A stretch of 6,022 bases of DNA from an uncultured Asticcacaulis sp. (GCA_946482045.1 CAMLPZ010000262.1:1-6022), one strand, 5' to 3'. Shown: positions 1-5,142, counted from the first letter of the stretch. Program-made: numbers and translations. The notes: generated from the sequence alone by a model not told the origin.

Positions 1-2136
1 GGCGCCCCAGATATTGGGCTTGTACGGCACGCCATAAGGCGTCTCCAAAGCTTCCTTGGCGAGCTTCTCCTGGTGCGCCTTGACGGCGGCAGCAACCTCG
101 CGGCGGAAGGCCTTGTCCTTGATCAGCGGCATGGCGGAAGCCAGCCCCGGCCCAGTCCGGTCGATATTCGCGACAATGTCACCCTTCATGGCGATCAGCT
201 TCTTGATCAACGCCGGATCACGCGTTGTCTGGGCCAGTTCCGACAGGGCGAAGACCTTGGCCTTGACGTTCTTCGCACGGTCGAACGCTTTACTGTAAAG
301 GTCCTGTGCGGCCTTCAACGCATCGGCCGACAATTGTGGGTTATATGTCTTCATGACGCGCGAGGCCGCCGCCAGCCCGCCGGCCGTATCCAGTTCGCGG
401 TCGGGGTTGTCCTCGGTAAACACCCAGCGGTCGTCGGTCAGCGACGAATGCGTACCGGTCTTTTCCCCCGGCTTCAGCGCCGGATCGTGCATCAGGTTGT
501 CGGTCTGGGTCGTGACGTCCCCCAGCAGCGTGTACTGCTCAAGGTAAGGCTCGATAATGCCGCGATAGGTGCGGCCCATGGCGTTGTAACCGCCGACGAC
601 GCTCAAGAGACCGTGCTCGATCTGCTGCAGGGCGTCGTTCTTACCGTCGGGCGTATGGATTTCGGCGATGCGCTTATCCTGGTCGATCGTCGTGGCATCG
701 TAGTCGAGCTTGAACTCCTCGACCATCTTTGACAGCAGCCACACCGTGCCCATCTGCGATTCGACGCGCAGGTCATAGTCGCCGGCATCGTGCCAGCCGC
801 CGCGATCCATACCCGGCACGTGGTCGCCGGGTTGGTATTTCGTGAGCGTCGATCCACCCTGCAGGTAACCGTCGAAATGGTTGAGGTTGACCGGCGCCAT
901 GCGAACGTCATCCAGGTGATCGATGCCGTGCCAGGTGCGATACTTTTCCTTGACCAGCATGTGACACATCTGCGCCGGCAGGAAGTATTCCAGCGTCGGC
1001 TGCCAGACGTGGCGGTCGAAGACGTCCTCGCCGATCTTGAAGGCGTGCGTCTCCTGGCCGCGATAGCTGACGACGTACATGCCGGGGTCCTTCACGGCGC
1101 TTAAGTCAGCGCGGAAGTAGTTGTAGCGCAGGAAGCTGCCCCAGTGCTTAGTGTCGAAATCGGCGACCTTCTGCTTGCCGGCTTCGGTCAGCTTGTAGAG
1201 TGTCACTGGCGGCGCGGCATTGTCGCGCGGGTCCTGCTCGATGACGACGATCTTTTCCTGGCCGGGACGATAGCCGACCTGCGACACCTGGACGACGGGC
1301 TTATAGCGCCAGTCGGGATCGGTATTGGGCGTAACGACCCAGGTAATGGCGTCCCTGGTAGCGCCGGGCTTGGTGAGCTCCCGGACGATGAACCAGCCAT
1401 TGTTGAAATTGCCCCGGCCGTCGAGCAGGCTGAGTTCGCCCGTCTGGCTCTCGAAGCGGATACGTTGGAGATCGTTGTCGGGCGCGACGACCAGCGTCTT
1501 GCCGCGCGCCAGCGATGCGGCGACCAGTTGGCCTCCGTCCTGTTCCATCGGGCCGTTGGCCTGGCGGGTAAAGATGCCGCCCTGGTTCTGCCCCTTGGCG
1601 TCGGACATCAGCCAGGCCTTGCCGAACAGCTCACCGGGGAAAAGCTCGAAGTTGAAGCCGACCTTGCCTTCCCATTCCTTCGGCAGCGGCTTGTCGAGAT
1701 CGACGCTGACCTTAAAGGCATTGCCCTCCATCGGCGTGACGCGGACCTTGTAGCTGAAGTTCAGGTCCGGGTATTCGATCGGGTTGAAACCCTTGCGGTT
1801 CTTGGTGTCATCCGGATACTTCAGCGTCTGCGAGACAGTGCCGGTGGCGTTGTCGACGGTCAAGGTGCCTTCGCTGGCCGGCATGGGCGACCACTGGCCG
1901 GGCGACGGCTCCAGGCGGATATCGCCATTGGCGGCGATTCGCGTGCCGTGCTGGATGATGGTCACGCCGGTCTGGTGCCCGTCGGGATAGATGTCAGCAA
2001 ACACCGTGACGTTCAGGCCCGGCGCTTCGAAATAGCCTTTTTCATTGAGCTTCAGATTCGGCGCGGCAAAGGCCGTTCCGGTGCAAAGCGCCATGATAGC
2101 GCAGGTGGTCAGCAAGCTTTTAAAAGCTGGTTTCAT
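1..2136 (-). CDS. Secreted glycoside hydrolase family 9 (cellulase-like), C-terminus outside the window
   Basis: This is an uninterrupted reading frame of 712 codons, running from an ATG at 2136 to the left edge with no stop. A GGAGAC ribosome binding site (2142-2147) lies 5 bases upstream of the ATG. Residues 1-24 form a Sec signal peptide (basic start, hydrophobic core, Ala-Phe-Ala before Ala25), so the enzyme should be exported. Residues about 25-275 form a beta-rich accessory region that I cannot name. Residues about 281-365, beginning VVQVSQVGYRPG, match the Ig-like CelD_N domain found before many GH9 domains. The catalytic domain starts near residue 385 (EYFLPAQMCHM) and contains GGWHDAGDYD. 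By homology the second Asp of DAGD (Asp453) is the catalytic base and Asp450 helps position the water. The catalytic acid Glu usually lies about 350 residues further on, so it should fall outside the window. The family cleaves beta-1,4-glucans by inversion; the exact substrate (cellulose, xyloglucan, mixed-linkage glucan or other) cannot be told. Confidence 0.9.
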   Translation of the reverse strand, partial: MKPAFKSLLTTCAIMALCTGTAFAAPNLKLNEKGYFEAPGLNVTVFADIYPDGHQTGVTIIQHGTRIAANGDIRLEPSPGQWSPMPASEGTLTVDNATGTVSQTLKYPDDTKNRKGFNPIEYPDLNFSYKVRVTPMEGNAFKVSVDLDKPLPKEWEGKVGFNFELFPGELFGKAWLMSDAKGQNQGGIFTRQANGPMEQDGGQLVAASLARGKTLVVAPDNDLQRIRFESQTGELSLLDGRGNFNNGWFIVRELTKPGATRDAITWVVTPNTDPDWRYKPVVQVSQVGYRPGQEKIVVIEQDPRDNAAPPVTLYKLTEAGKQKVADFDTKHWGSFLRYNYFRADLSAVKDPGMYVVSYRGQETHAFKIGEDVFDRHVWQPTLEYFLPAQMCHMLVKEKYRTWHGIDHLDDVRMAPVNLNHFDGYLQGGSTLTKYQPGDHVPGMDRGGWHDAGDYDLRVESQMGTVWLLSKMVEEFKLDYDATTIDQDKRIAEIHTPDGKNDALQQIEHGLLSVVGGYNAMGRTYRGIIEPYLEQYTLLGDVTTQTDNLMHDPALKPGEKTGTHSSLTDDRWVFTEDNPDRELDTAGGLAAASRVMKTYNPQLSADALKAAQDLYSKAFDRAKNVKAKVFALSELAQTTRDPALIKKLIAMKGDIVANIDRTGPGLASAMPLIKDKAFRREVAAAVKAHQEKLAKEALETPYGVPYKPNIWGA

Positions 2137-2141
2137 TGTGT

Positions 2142-2230
2142 GTCTCCCTGCGGCGGCATGTGTTCAGCCACTCTTGTAATCGGTTTCAACCGGCGACGAC
2201 CTTAACCGCCTGACAGCGCTATCACAAGAG
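2142..2230 (-). promoter_or_regulatory. Candidate promoter/operator region of the GH9 gene
   Basis: Read on the minus strand, TTGAAA (2189-2184) and a poor -10 candidate TGAACA (2166-2161) are 17 bases apart, just upstream of the GGAGAC ribosome binding site. The -35 candidate lies inside a 12 bp inverted repeat, CGGTTTCAACCG (2181-2192). A second, wider inverted repeat flanks it: CTCTTGTAAT (2171-2180) against ATCACAAGAG (2221-2230), matching at 9 of 10 positions. Such symmetry over a -35 box would suit a repressor or activator site, as expected for an inducible polysaccharide hydrolase. The promoter assignment is weak because the -10 is poor; the inverted repeats are directly visible. Confidence 0.3.
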
Positions 2231-2239
2231 CTTTTGAGC

Positions 2240-2384
2240 GTGTTGAAACAACCCCTCACCCAACCCTCTCCCCTCAAGCGGGGAGAGGGCATTACCGAGC
2301 CGACGAACTGTACTTCCCCTCGCCCCACTTGAGGGGAGCGGGTGGTTCGCGCAAGCGAACCGGGTGAGGGGTTTGCTGCAACAC
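2240..2384. repeat. Nested palindromic intergenic element (REP/MITE-like), about 145 bp
   Basis: The outer arms are perfectly complementary over 12 bases: AACCCCTCACCC (2250-2261) with GGGTGAGGGGTT (2362-2373). GTGTTG (2240-2245) and CAACAC (2379-2384) sit outside them. Inside, CTCCCCTCAAG (2268-2278) pairs with CTTGAGGGGAG (2328-2338). Competing local hairpins exist: CCCTCTCCCC (2264-2273) with GGGGAGAGGG (2280-2289), and GGTTCGC (2344-2350) with GCGAACC (2355-2361) closing a GCAA tetraloop. No open reading frame of its own or transposase is visible, and I see no clear target-site duplication. Similar CCCTCACCC/GGGGAGAGGG palindromes are common as dispersed intergenic repeats in proteobacteria. 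With one copy in the window, repetitiveness is inferred. It separates the divergent hydrolase and S4 genes. Confidence 0.65.
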
Positions 2385-2386
2385 AC

Positions 2387-2415
2387 TTTACATTCTCCAA
2401 CCCACGCACAATATC
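2387..2415 (+). promoter_or_regulatory. Candidate promoter for the S4 gene
   Basis: TTTACA (2387-2392) is followed after 17 bases by AATATC (2410-2415), immediately outside the right end of the palindromic element. Initiation would fall at about 2421-2423, on or next to the ATG of the S4 gene. That would make a leaderless message, in keeping with the lack of any purine-rich ribosome binding site. The -10 matches the consensus poorly, so this is a tentative call. Confidence 0.3.
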
Positions 2416-2422
2416 CCAAACC

Positions 2423-2713
2423 ATGACCGATACTCCCTCCCATGTCCGGCTCGATGTGTGGCTGTGGCGTGCGCGTTTCTTCAAGACGCGCGCCCTGTCG
2501 GCCAAGATGTGCGAAAGCGGCCACGTCCGGCTGGAACGCTTCGGCACAGTGTCTCGTGTCGAAAAGGCCTCGCAATCGATAAAGCCTGGCGACCGGCTGA
2601 TCTTCGCGTTGGGTGCGCGCCTGATCGACGTCACCGTCCTCGACGCCGGCGAGCGTCGCGGCCCGGCGGCCGAAGCGCAAACCCTCTATAAAATCAACGA
2701 ATCACAGTCCTAA
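2423..2713 (+). CDS. S4-domain RNA-binding protein, Hsp15 (HslR)-like
   Basis: The product is a 96-residue basic protein. Residues 9-37 carry the S4 signature: RLDVWLWRARFFKTRALSAK, then MCESGHV. The S4 fold should run to about residue 73, followed by RRGPAAEAQTLY (78-89), which matches the conserved RRPASEA-LY stretch of E. coli HslR. It is shorter than the E. coli protein (about 133 aa) and lacks its basic C-terminal tail, as alphaproteobacterial members often do. HslR binds free 50S subunits carrying stalled nascent chains; the same role here is inferred. I chose the ATG at 2423 because the domain begins directly after it. The frame stays open to a GTG at 2342, but that stretch is encoded by the palindromic element. 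No Shine-Dalgarno is visible. The gene is followed 108 bp later by fdxA. Confidence 0.87.
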   Translation: MTDTPSHVRLDVWLWRARFFKTRALSAKMCESGHVRLERFGTVSRVEKASQSIKPGDRLIFALGARLIDVTVLDAGERRGPAAEAQTLYKINESQS

Positions 2714-2747
2714 ACCCTGGCGTTAGAACAAATGGCGTGTCACCCGC

Positions 2748-2776
2748 TTGACGAGGGCTTAAGTTTGCCGCATGAC
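2748..2776 (+). promoter_or_regulatory. Candidate promoter for fdxA
   Basis: A TTGACG box (2748-2753), which fits the alphaproteobacterial housekeeping -35, is followed after exactly 17 bases by CATGAC (2771-2776), a weak -10. The predicted start lies about 40 bases upstream of the ferredoxin ATG, in the 108 bp gap after the S4 gene. fdxA could therefore be transcribed alone as well as by read-through. Only the -35 is convincing. Confidence 0.35.
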
Positions 2777-2821
2777 GCCACCGAATTTCCAGAAGTCATG
2801 CTCTAAAGGCTTGTAAGCGTT

Positions 2822-3160
2822 ATGACCTATATCGTCACCGACCCCTGCGTGAAGTGCAAGTTCATGGACTGCGTGGAAGTGTGTCCGGTCGACTGCTTCT
2901 ACGAAGGCGAAAACTTCCTGGTCATCAATCCGGACGAATGCATCGACTGCGGTGTCTGTGAGCCGGAATGCCCCGTGGACGCCATCAAGCCGGACACCGA
3001 GGACGAAGGCACCAAGTGGCTGGAGATCAACACCAAGTACGCCGCCATCTGGCCAAACATCTCGGAAAAGGGCACACCGCCCGCCGATCGCGAAGAATTT
3101 GAACGCGAGACCGGCAAATTCGAGAAGTACTTCTCCGAAAAACCCGGCGACGGCAAGTAA
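2822..3160 (+). CDS. fdxA: 7Fe ferredoxin FdxA ([3Fe-4S][4Fe-4S])
   Basis: This small acidic cytoplasmic electron carrier has 112 residues and matches the Azotobacter vinelandii ferredoxin I type. Numbering from the initiator Met, Cys9, Cys17 and Cys50 should bind the [3Fe-4S] cluster. Cys21, Cys40, Cys43 and Cys46 should bind the [4Fe-4S] cluster. Cys12 and Cys25 correspond to the two non-ligand cysteines of that protein. All ligands are present, and the core [14 protein letters not shown] is typical of the family. The C-terminal part (about 58-112) includes the usual [12 protein letters not shown] helix and a charged tail. The ATG at 2822 is preceded by AAAGG at 2805-2809, a rather long 12 bases away. 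The electron donor and acceptor cannot be read from the neighbours. The gene sits between the S4 gene and, beyond a DUF1294 gene, cdnL. Confidence 0.95.
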   Translation: MTYIVTDPCVKCKFMDCVEVCPVDCFYEGENFLVINPDECIDCGVCEPECPVDAIKPDTEDEGTKWLEINTKYAAIWPNISEKGTPPADREEFERETGKFEKYFSEKPGDGK

Positions 3161-3179
3161 TCGCGCACCGTGCGTTGAA

Positions 3180-3470
3180 ATGTCGCAGACGCTGTGGGTG
3201 ATCATCGCCATCTGGTTTACAAGCGTTAACCTGATGGCCGCTATCCTGTGGTCTCACGACAAGAGCCGCGCGGTACGCGGTTCCCGCCGCATTCCTGAGA
3301 AAACCTTGTTTACGCTGGCGATGCTGGGTGGATGGCCTGCGTCGTTACTGATGGCGCAATGGGTAAGGCACAAGCGCCGCACGGACGTCTTCATGGCGCG
3401 CCTCTACCTGATCGGGGGGCTGCAAAGTCTGGGGATAGTATCGATTTGGCTCTATGCCGCTGCGCATTAA
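3180..3470 (+). CDS. DUF1294 family small membrane protein
   Basis: The product is a 96-residue protein with three predicted hydrophobic segments, at about residues 4-24, 42-61 and 74-94. Between the first two lies the family's conserved stretch: Asp27-Lys28, then Arg36-Arg37-Ile38-Pro39-Glu40. A Gly50-Gly51 pair follows, and after the second segment comes RHKRR (63-67). These are the usual DUF1294 features; the family has no firmly established function. The start is the ATG at 3180, only 19 bases after the fdxA stop, so co-transcription with fdxA is likely. No clear Shine-Dalgarno is seen, and translation may depend on coupling. The frame is open further upstream, but that part runs inside fdxA and is a shadow. 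Confidence 0.82.
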   Translation: MSQTLWVIIAIWFTSVNLMAAILWSHDKSRAVRGSRRIPEKTLFTLAMLGGWPASLLMAQWVRHKRRTDVFMARLYLIGGLQSLGIVSIWLYAAAH

Positions 3471-3573
3471 CGCTATAATGCGAACCGTGAGCGGACTTAA
3501 TGAAAAATATTTTAGAGTCGCGCGGATACTAAAGGTATAAAAATACCAATTTCCCTTGCGATGCCATTGACTT

Positions 3574-3619
3574 ATAAAGTCTTTATATGTGAACGCTCCC
3601 CGTGGGGACGAGACTTTAT
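3574..3619 (+). promoter_or_regulatory. Compound hairpin with alternative pairing
   Basis: ATAAAGTCT (3574-3582) is the exact complement of AGACTTTAT (3611-3619). They enclose an inner hairpin, TCCC (3597-3600) with GGGA (3605-3608) around CGTG, plus a CG/CG extension. The left arm can instead pair with GACTT just upstream (3569-3573), giving the short palindrome GACTTATAAAGTC, so two mutually exclusive folds are possible. No T-run follows, so it is not an intrinsic terminator. It may be a regulatory RNA fold or a protein-binding inverted repeat in DNA. Confidence 0.4.
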
Positions 3620-3834
3620 CTTGTCGCAAATTTGTGATATATCCTAACGTATTGCAAGAGTCGCAACGGCCTCCCGACGCCTCTGGCCTTCATCCGAAAG
3701 CCACCGGCACAGACCATACGCTCCACGCAAAACTTCGTTTGTTTCATGCGTTCGGTTCCGCTTTTCCTGGAGCTGATACGCACCATCGACACAGGTCGGA
3801 TGAGAATCTTGTCTTAAGTCAGGAATTCAGCGCA

Positions 3835-3879
3835 CCACCCGTTTTGCAGAAATAGTCTGTACTACGGCGTGGTTTTTTT
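3835..3879 (+). terminator. Candidate intrinsic terminator or attenuator upstream of cdnL
   Basis: CCACCCGT (3835-3842) pairs with ACGG-C-GTGG (3864-3872), giving eight base pairs with one bulged C. The loop is 21 bases, and seven T residues (3873-3879) follow at once. The shape is right for a Rho-independent terminator, though the long loop and the bulge make it weaker than the two other terminators in the window. It lies 113 bases before the cdnL ATG. It could end transcripts from the fdxA-DUF1294 unit, end a small RNA, or attenuate a long cdnL leader. Confidence 0.5.
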
Positions 3880-3970
3880 GCGTTCCCAAGGTCCGCGTTT
3901 CAGCCCTCCCCGGCCGAAGCCTGCGCCTCTGACGGTTGTAAAGACATGGGACTTGCCATCCTGTTCCACT

Positions 3971-3992
3971 TTTGAAGCGAAAGGCTTTAAAG
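3971..3992 (+). promoter_or_regulatory. Hairpin presenting the cdnL ribosome binding site
   Basis: TTTGAAGC (3971-3978) pairs with GCTTTAAA (3984-3991). The stem is eight pairs with one G-U, and the five-base loop GAAAG (3979-3983) carries the Shine-Dalgarno AAAGG (3980-3984). The stem ends directly against the ATG at 3993, with 8 bases between AAAGG and the ATG. This ribosome binding site is what favours 3993 over an in-frame TTG at 3972. The stem is A-U-rich and marginally stable, so its effect on translation is inference. Confidence 0.5.
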
Positions 3993-4511
3993 ATGTCAGC
4001 AGATACCCTTACCCTCACCCGTCATGATTTCTCCGTAGGCGACAAGGTCGTCTATCCGGCGCACGGCGTCGGTCAGGTCGCCGCGGTCGAGACCCAGGAA
4101 GTTGCGGGCCTGACACTGGAAGTCTACGTTGTCACCTTCGACCACGAGAAGATGACGCTGCGCGTCCCCACCAAGAAGGCCAAGACGGCCGGCCTGCGCC
4201 ACCTGGCCGCTGACGCCGTCATGTCTCAGGCCCTGGTAACACTGAAGGGCCGCGCCCGCATCAAGCGCACCATGTGGTCGCGCCGCGCTCAGGAATATGA
4301 AGCCAAGATCAATTCGGGCTGTCTGGTCTCGCTGGCCGAAGTCGTGCGCGACCTGCACCGTTCGGACAGCCAGCCGGAGCAGTCCTATTCCGAGCGTCAG
4401 CTGTACGAATCGGCACTGGACCGCATGGCCCGCGAAGTCGCCGCCATTGAAAAGATCGATCGCGACGCCGCCGTCGCCATCCTCAACAAGAATCTGACTA
4501 AGGCCGCCTAA
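3993..4511 (+). CDS. cdnL: CdnL/CarD-type RNA polymerase-binding transcription factor
   Basis: The product has 172 residues. The N-terminal Tudor-like RNA polymerase interaction domain spans about 12-70, starting FSVGDKVVYPAHGVGQV and containing the VTFDHEKMTLRVP strand region. It binds the RNA polymerase beta subunit. The helical C-terminal domain (about 76-170) carries Trp95 in TMWSRRAQEYEAKINSG, the position of the conserved Trp that CarD proteins use at the upstream edge of the promoter bubble. In Caulobacter, CdnL stabilises open complexes at rRNA and other growth promoters and is removed by ClpXP on starvation. The C-terminal Ala-Ala needed for that turnover is present here (ends LTKAA). 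The ATG at 3993 has AAAGG 8 bases upstream; an in-frame TTG at 3972 would add seven residues but has no better support. A strong terminator follows, so the gene is probably expressed separately from rpmB. Confidence 0.93.
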   Translation: MSADTLTLTRHDFSVGDKVVYPAHGVGQVAAVETQEVAGLTLEVYVVTFDHEKMTLRVPTKKAKTAGLRHLAADAVMSQALVTLKGRARIKRTMWSRRAQEYEAKINSGCLVSLAEVVRDLHRSDSQPEQSYSERQLYESALDRMAREVAAIEKIDRDAAVAILNKNLTKAA

Positions 4512-4534
4512 GCGCGCCTTGATCGGACAGAGAC

Positions 4535-4563
4535 AAGCCCTCCGGTTCGCCGGAGGGCTTTTT
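4535..4563 (+). terminator. Intrinsic terminator of cdnL
   Basis: AAGCCCTCCGG (4535-4545) and CCGGAGGGCTT (4550-4560) form a perfect 11 bp stem around a TTCG tetraloop, followed by a short T-run (4559-4563). It begins 23 bases after the cdnL stop. Confidence 0.93.
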
Positions 4564-4614
4564 CATGTGAGCCACACCCTTCGCCGGCCATGGTGCGAAA
4601 GCGGCGTTTTCCCC

Positions 4615-4643
4615 TTGACCTCACATTCCTCTTTGCCTATAGA
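4615..4643 (+). promoter_or_regulatory. Housekeeping promoter of rpmB
   Basis: TTGACC (4615-4620) and TATAGA (4638-4643) are separated by exactly 17 bases, the best promoter match in the window. It lies between the cdnL terminator and rpmB, so rpmB should have its own transcript. The start is predicted near 4650, with a leader of about 63 bases. Confidence 0.75.
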
Positions 4644-4657
4644 ACGCCCCTCTTCAA

Positions 4658-4677
4658 GCCTCGGCTTCGCCGCAGGC
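4658..4677 (+). promoter_or_regulatory. Leader hairpin in the rpmB 5' untranslated region
   Basis: GCCTCGGC (4658-4665) pairs with GCCG-C-AGGC (4669-4677): eight pairs, one bulged C and a three-base loop. It starts only about 8 bases after the predicted transcription start. A pyrimidine-rich run containing six T residues follows about ten bases later. The distance to the T-run is too long for a standard terminator. It could stabilise the message or be a site for ribosomal-protein feedback; nothing in the sequence decides between these. Confidence 0.4.
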
Positions 4678-4712
4678 ATGTCTGTCATTTTTTCTTTCCT
4701 AAGGTGGAACCC

Positions 4713-5006
4713 ATGTCGCGTCGCTGCGAACTCACCGGTGTCGGCCCGATGGTTGGCCATTCCGTGAGCCACTCCAACATCAAGACGAAGCGCCGCTTCC
4801 TGCCGTCCCTGCGTCAAACCGCCCTCGCTTCGGAAGCGCTGGGTCAGTCCTATCGCCTGAAGATCTCGAACGCCGCCCTGCGCACGCTCGACTTCCGTGG
4901 CGGCCTGGACGCCTTCCTGATCAAGGCTGACGACGCCGACCTGTCTCTGCGCGCCCGTCGCCTGAAGAAGCAGATCAAGGCGAAGCTGGAAGAAGCCAAG
5001 GCCTAA
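4713..5006 (+). CDS. rpmB: 50S ribosomal protein bL28
   Basis: The product is a 97-residue, strongly basic protein of the large ribosomal subunit. The N-terminus [20 protein letters not shown], followed by [11 protein letters not shown], is the L28 signature. It is longer than E. coli L28 (78 aa), as usual for alphaproteobacteria, and ends in a charged helical tail of lysines and alanines. It has a single Cys (Cys5), so it is the zinc-free form rather than the four-cysteine form. The ATG at 4713 is preceded by AAGGTGG (4701-4707) at good spacing. The frame is open further upstream, but that stretch covers the promoter and leader and should not be translated. The gene has its own promoter (4615-4643) and terminator (5031-5058), so it is probably monocistronic. 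Confidence 0.97.
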   Translation: MSRRCELTGVGPMVGHSVSHSNIKTKRRFLPSLRQTALASEALGQSYRLKISNAALRTLDFRGGLDAFLIKADDADLSLRARRLKKQIKAKLEEAKA

Positions 5007-5030
5007 ACGCCTGCTTCATAACGAATTTGA

Positions 5031-5058
5031 AAAACCCGGCCGTCGCGCCGGGTTTTTT
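5031..5058 (+). terminator. Intrinsic terminator of rpmB
   Basis: AAAACCCGGC (5031-5040) pairs with GCCGGGTTTT (5047-5056) around a six-base loop, and the strand ends in six T residues (5053-5058). It lies 24 bases after the rpmB stop. Confidence 0.93.
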
Positions 5059-5132
5059 GTTGCCAAACCCTGAGTGATTTCAAAAATCGGCGGGAAACGG
5101 CGCGTGGCTCGCCGCATGACATCTTCTTCAAC

Positions 5133-5138
5133 AGGAGG
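5133..5138 (+). promoter_or_regulatory. Shine-Dalgarno deciding the start of the DUF2306 gene
   Basis: AGGAGG is a perfect match to the anti-Shine-Dalgarno, ending four bases before the ATG at 5143. It fixes that ATG as the start. The same frame is open from 5074, which would add 23 residues lacking such a site. Confidence 0.8.
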
Positions 5139-5142
5139 TTCC

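Larger units (their letters stand above)
3471..3992 (+). other. 522 bp gene-free structured region upstream of cdnL (possible leader or small RNA)
   Basis: No convincing protein-coding frame occupies this stretch. Its first part (about 3471-3660) is distinctly AT-rich. It begins with a perfect -10 hexamer TATAAT (3474-3479) without a good -35. A second possible start is an extended -10, TGATATATC (3635-3643), with a weak TTTATC (3615-3620) 17 bases before the hexamer. Several hairpins follow: 3574-3619; ACGCA/TGCGT around 3726-3752; and CATCGAC/GTCG-ATG closing ACAG (3784-3802). A terminator-like structure ends at 3879, and a hairpin overlaps the cdnL ribosome binding site. Three GANTC sites, the CcrM methylation motif of Caulobacterales, lie at 3515, 3658 and 3804. 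An 88-codon frame (3589-3855) is not accepted as a gene. I recognise no known RNA family here; SRP RNA, 6S, tmRNA and RNase P RNA were considered by their signature motifs. Confidence 0.5.

Noticed and set aside
73..732. 219-codon plus-strand open frame
   Set aside because: It lies wholly opposite the GH9 catalytic domain and shows no motif or ribosome binding site.
1144..2205. 353-codon open frame on the plus strand opposite the GH9 gene
   Set aside because: The minus strand encodes an unbroken GH9 protein with signal peptide and DAGD motif. This frame is a GC-rich antisense shadow with no recognisable domain.
2222..2680. 152-codon minus-strand frame across the palindromic element and the S4 gene
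   Set aside because: It is antisense to a clear S4 domain and contains translated repeat sequence.
2759..3211. 150-codon minus-strand frame opposite fdxA
   Set aside because: fdxA has all its cluster cysteines; the opposite frame is a shadow.
3589..3855. 88-codon plus-strand frame in the region before cdnL
   Set aside because: It has no Shine-Dalgarno, its composition does not look like protein (many His, Pro and Ser, no motif), and it runs into the terminator-like stem. It is possible but unsupported.
3471..3992. Known structural RNA (SRP RNA, 6S, tmRNA, RNase P) in the gene-free stretch
   Set aside because: None of the signature sequences of these RNAs that I know could be found by eye; a covariance-model search would be needed to settle it.
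4519..4767. 82-codon plus-strand frame across the cdnL terminator and the rpmB promoter
   Set aside because: It spans a strong terminator and a promoter and overlaps rpmB out of phase; not a gene.
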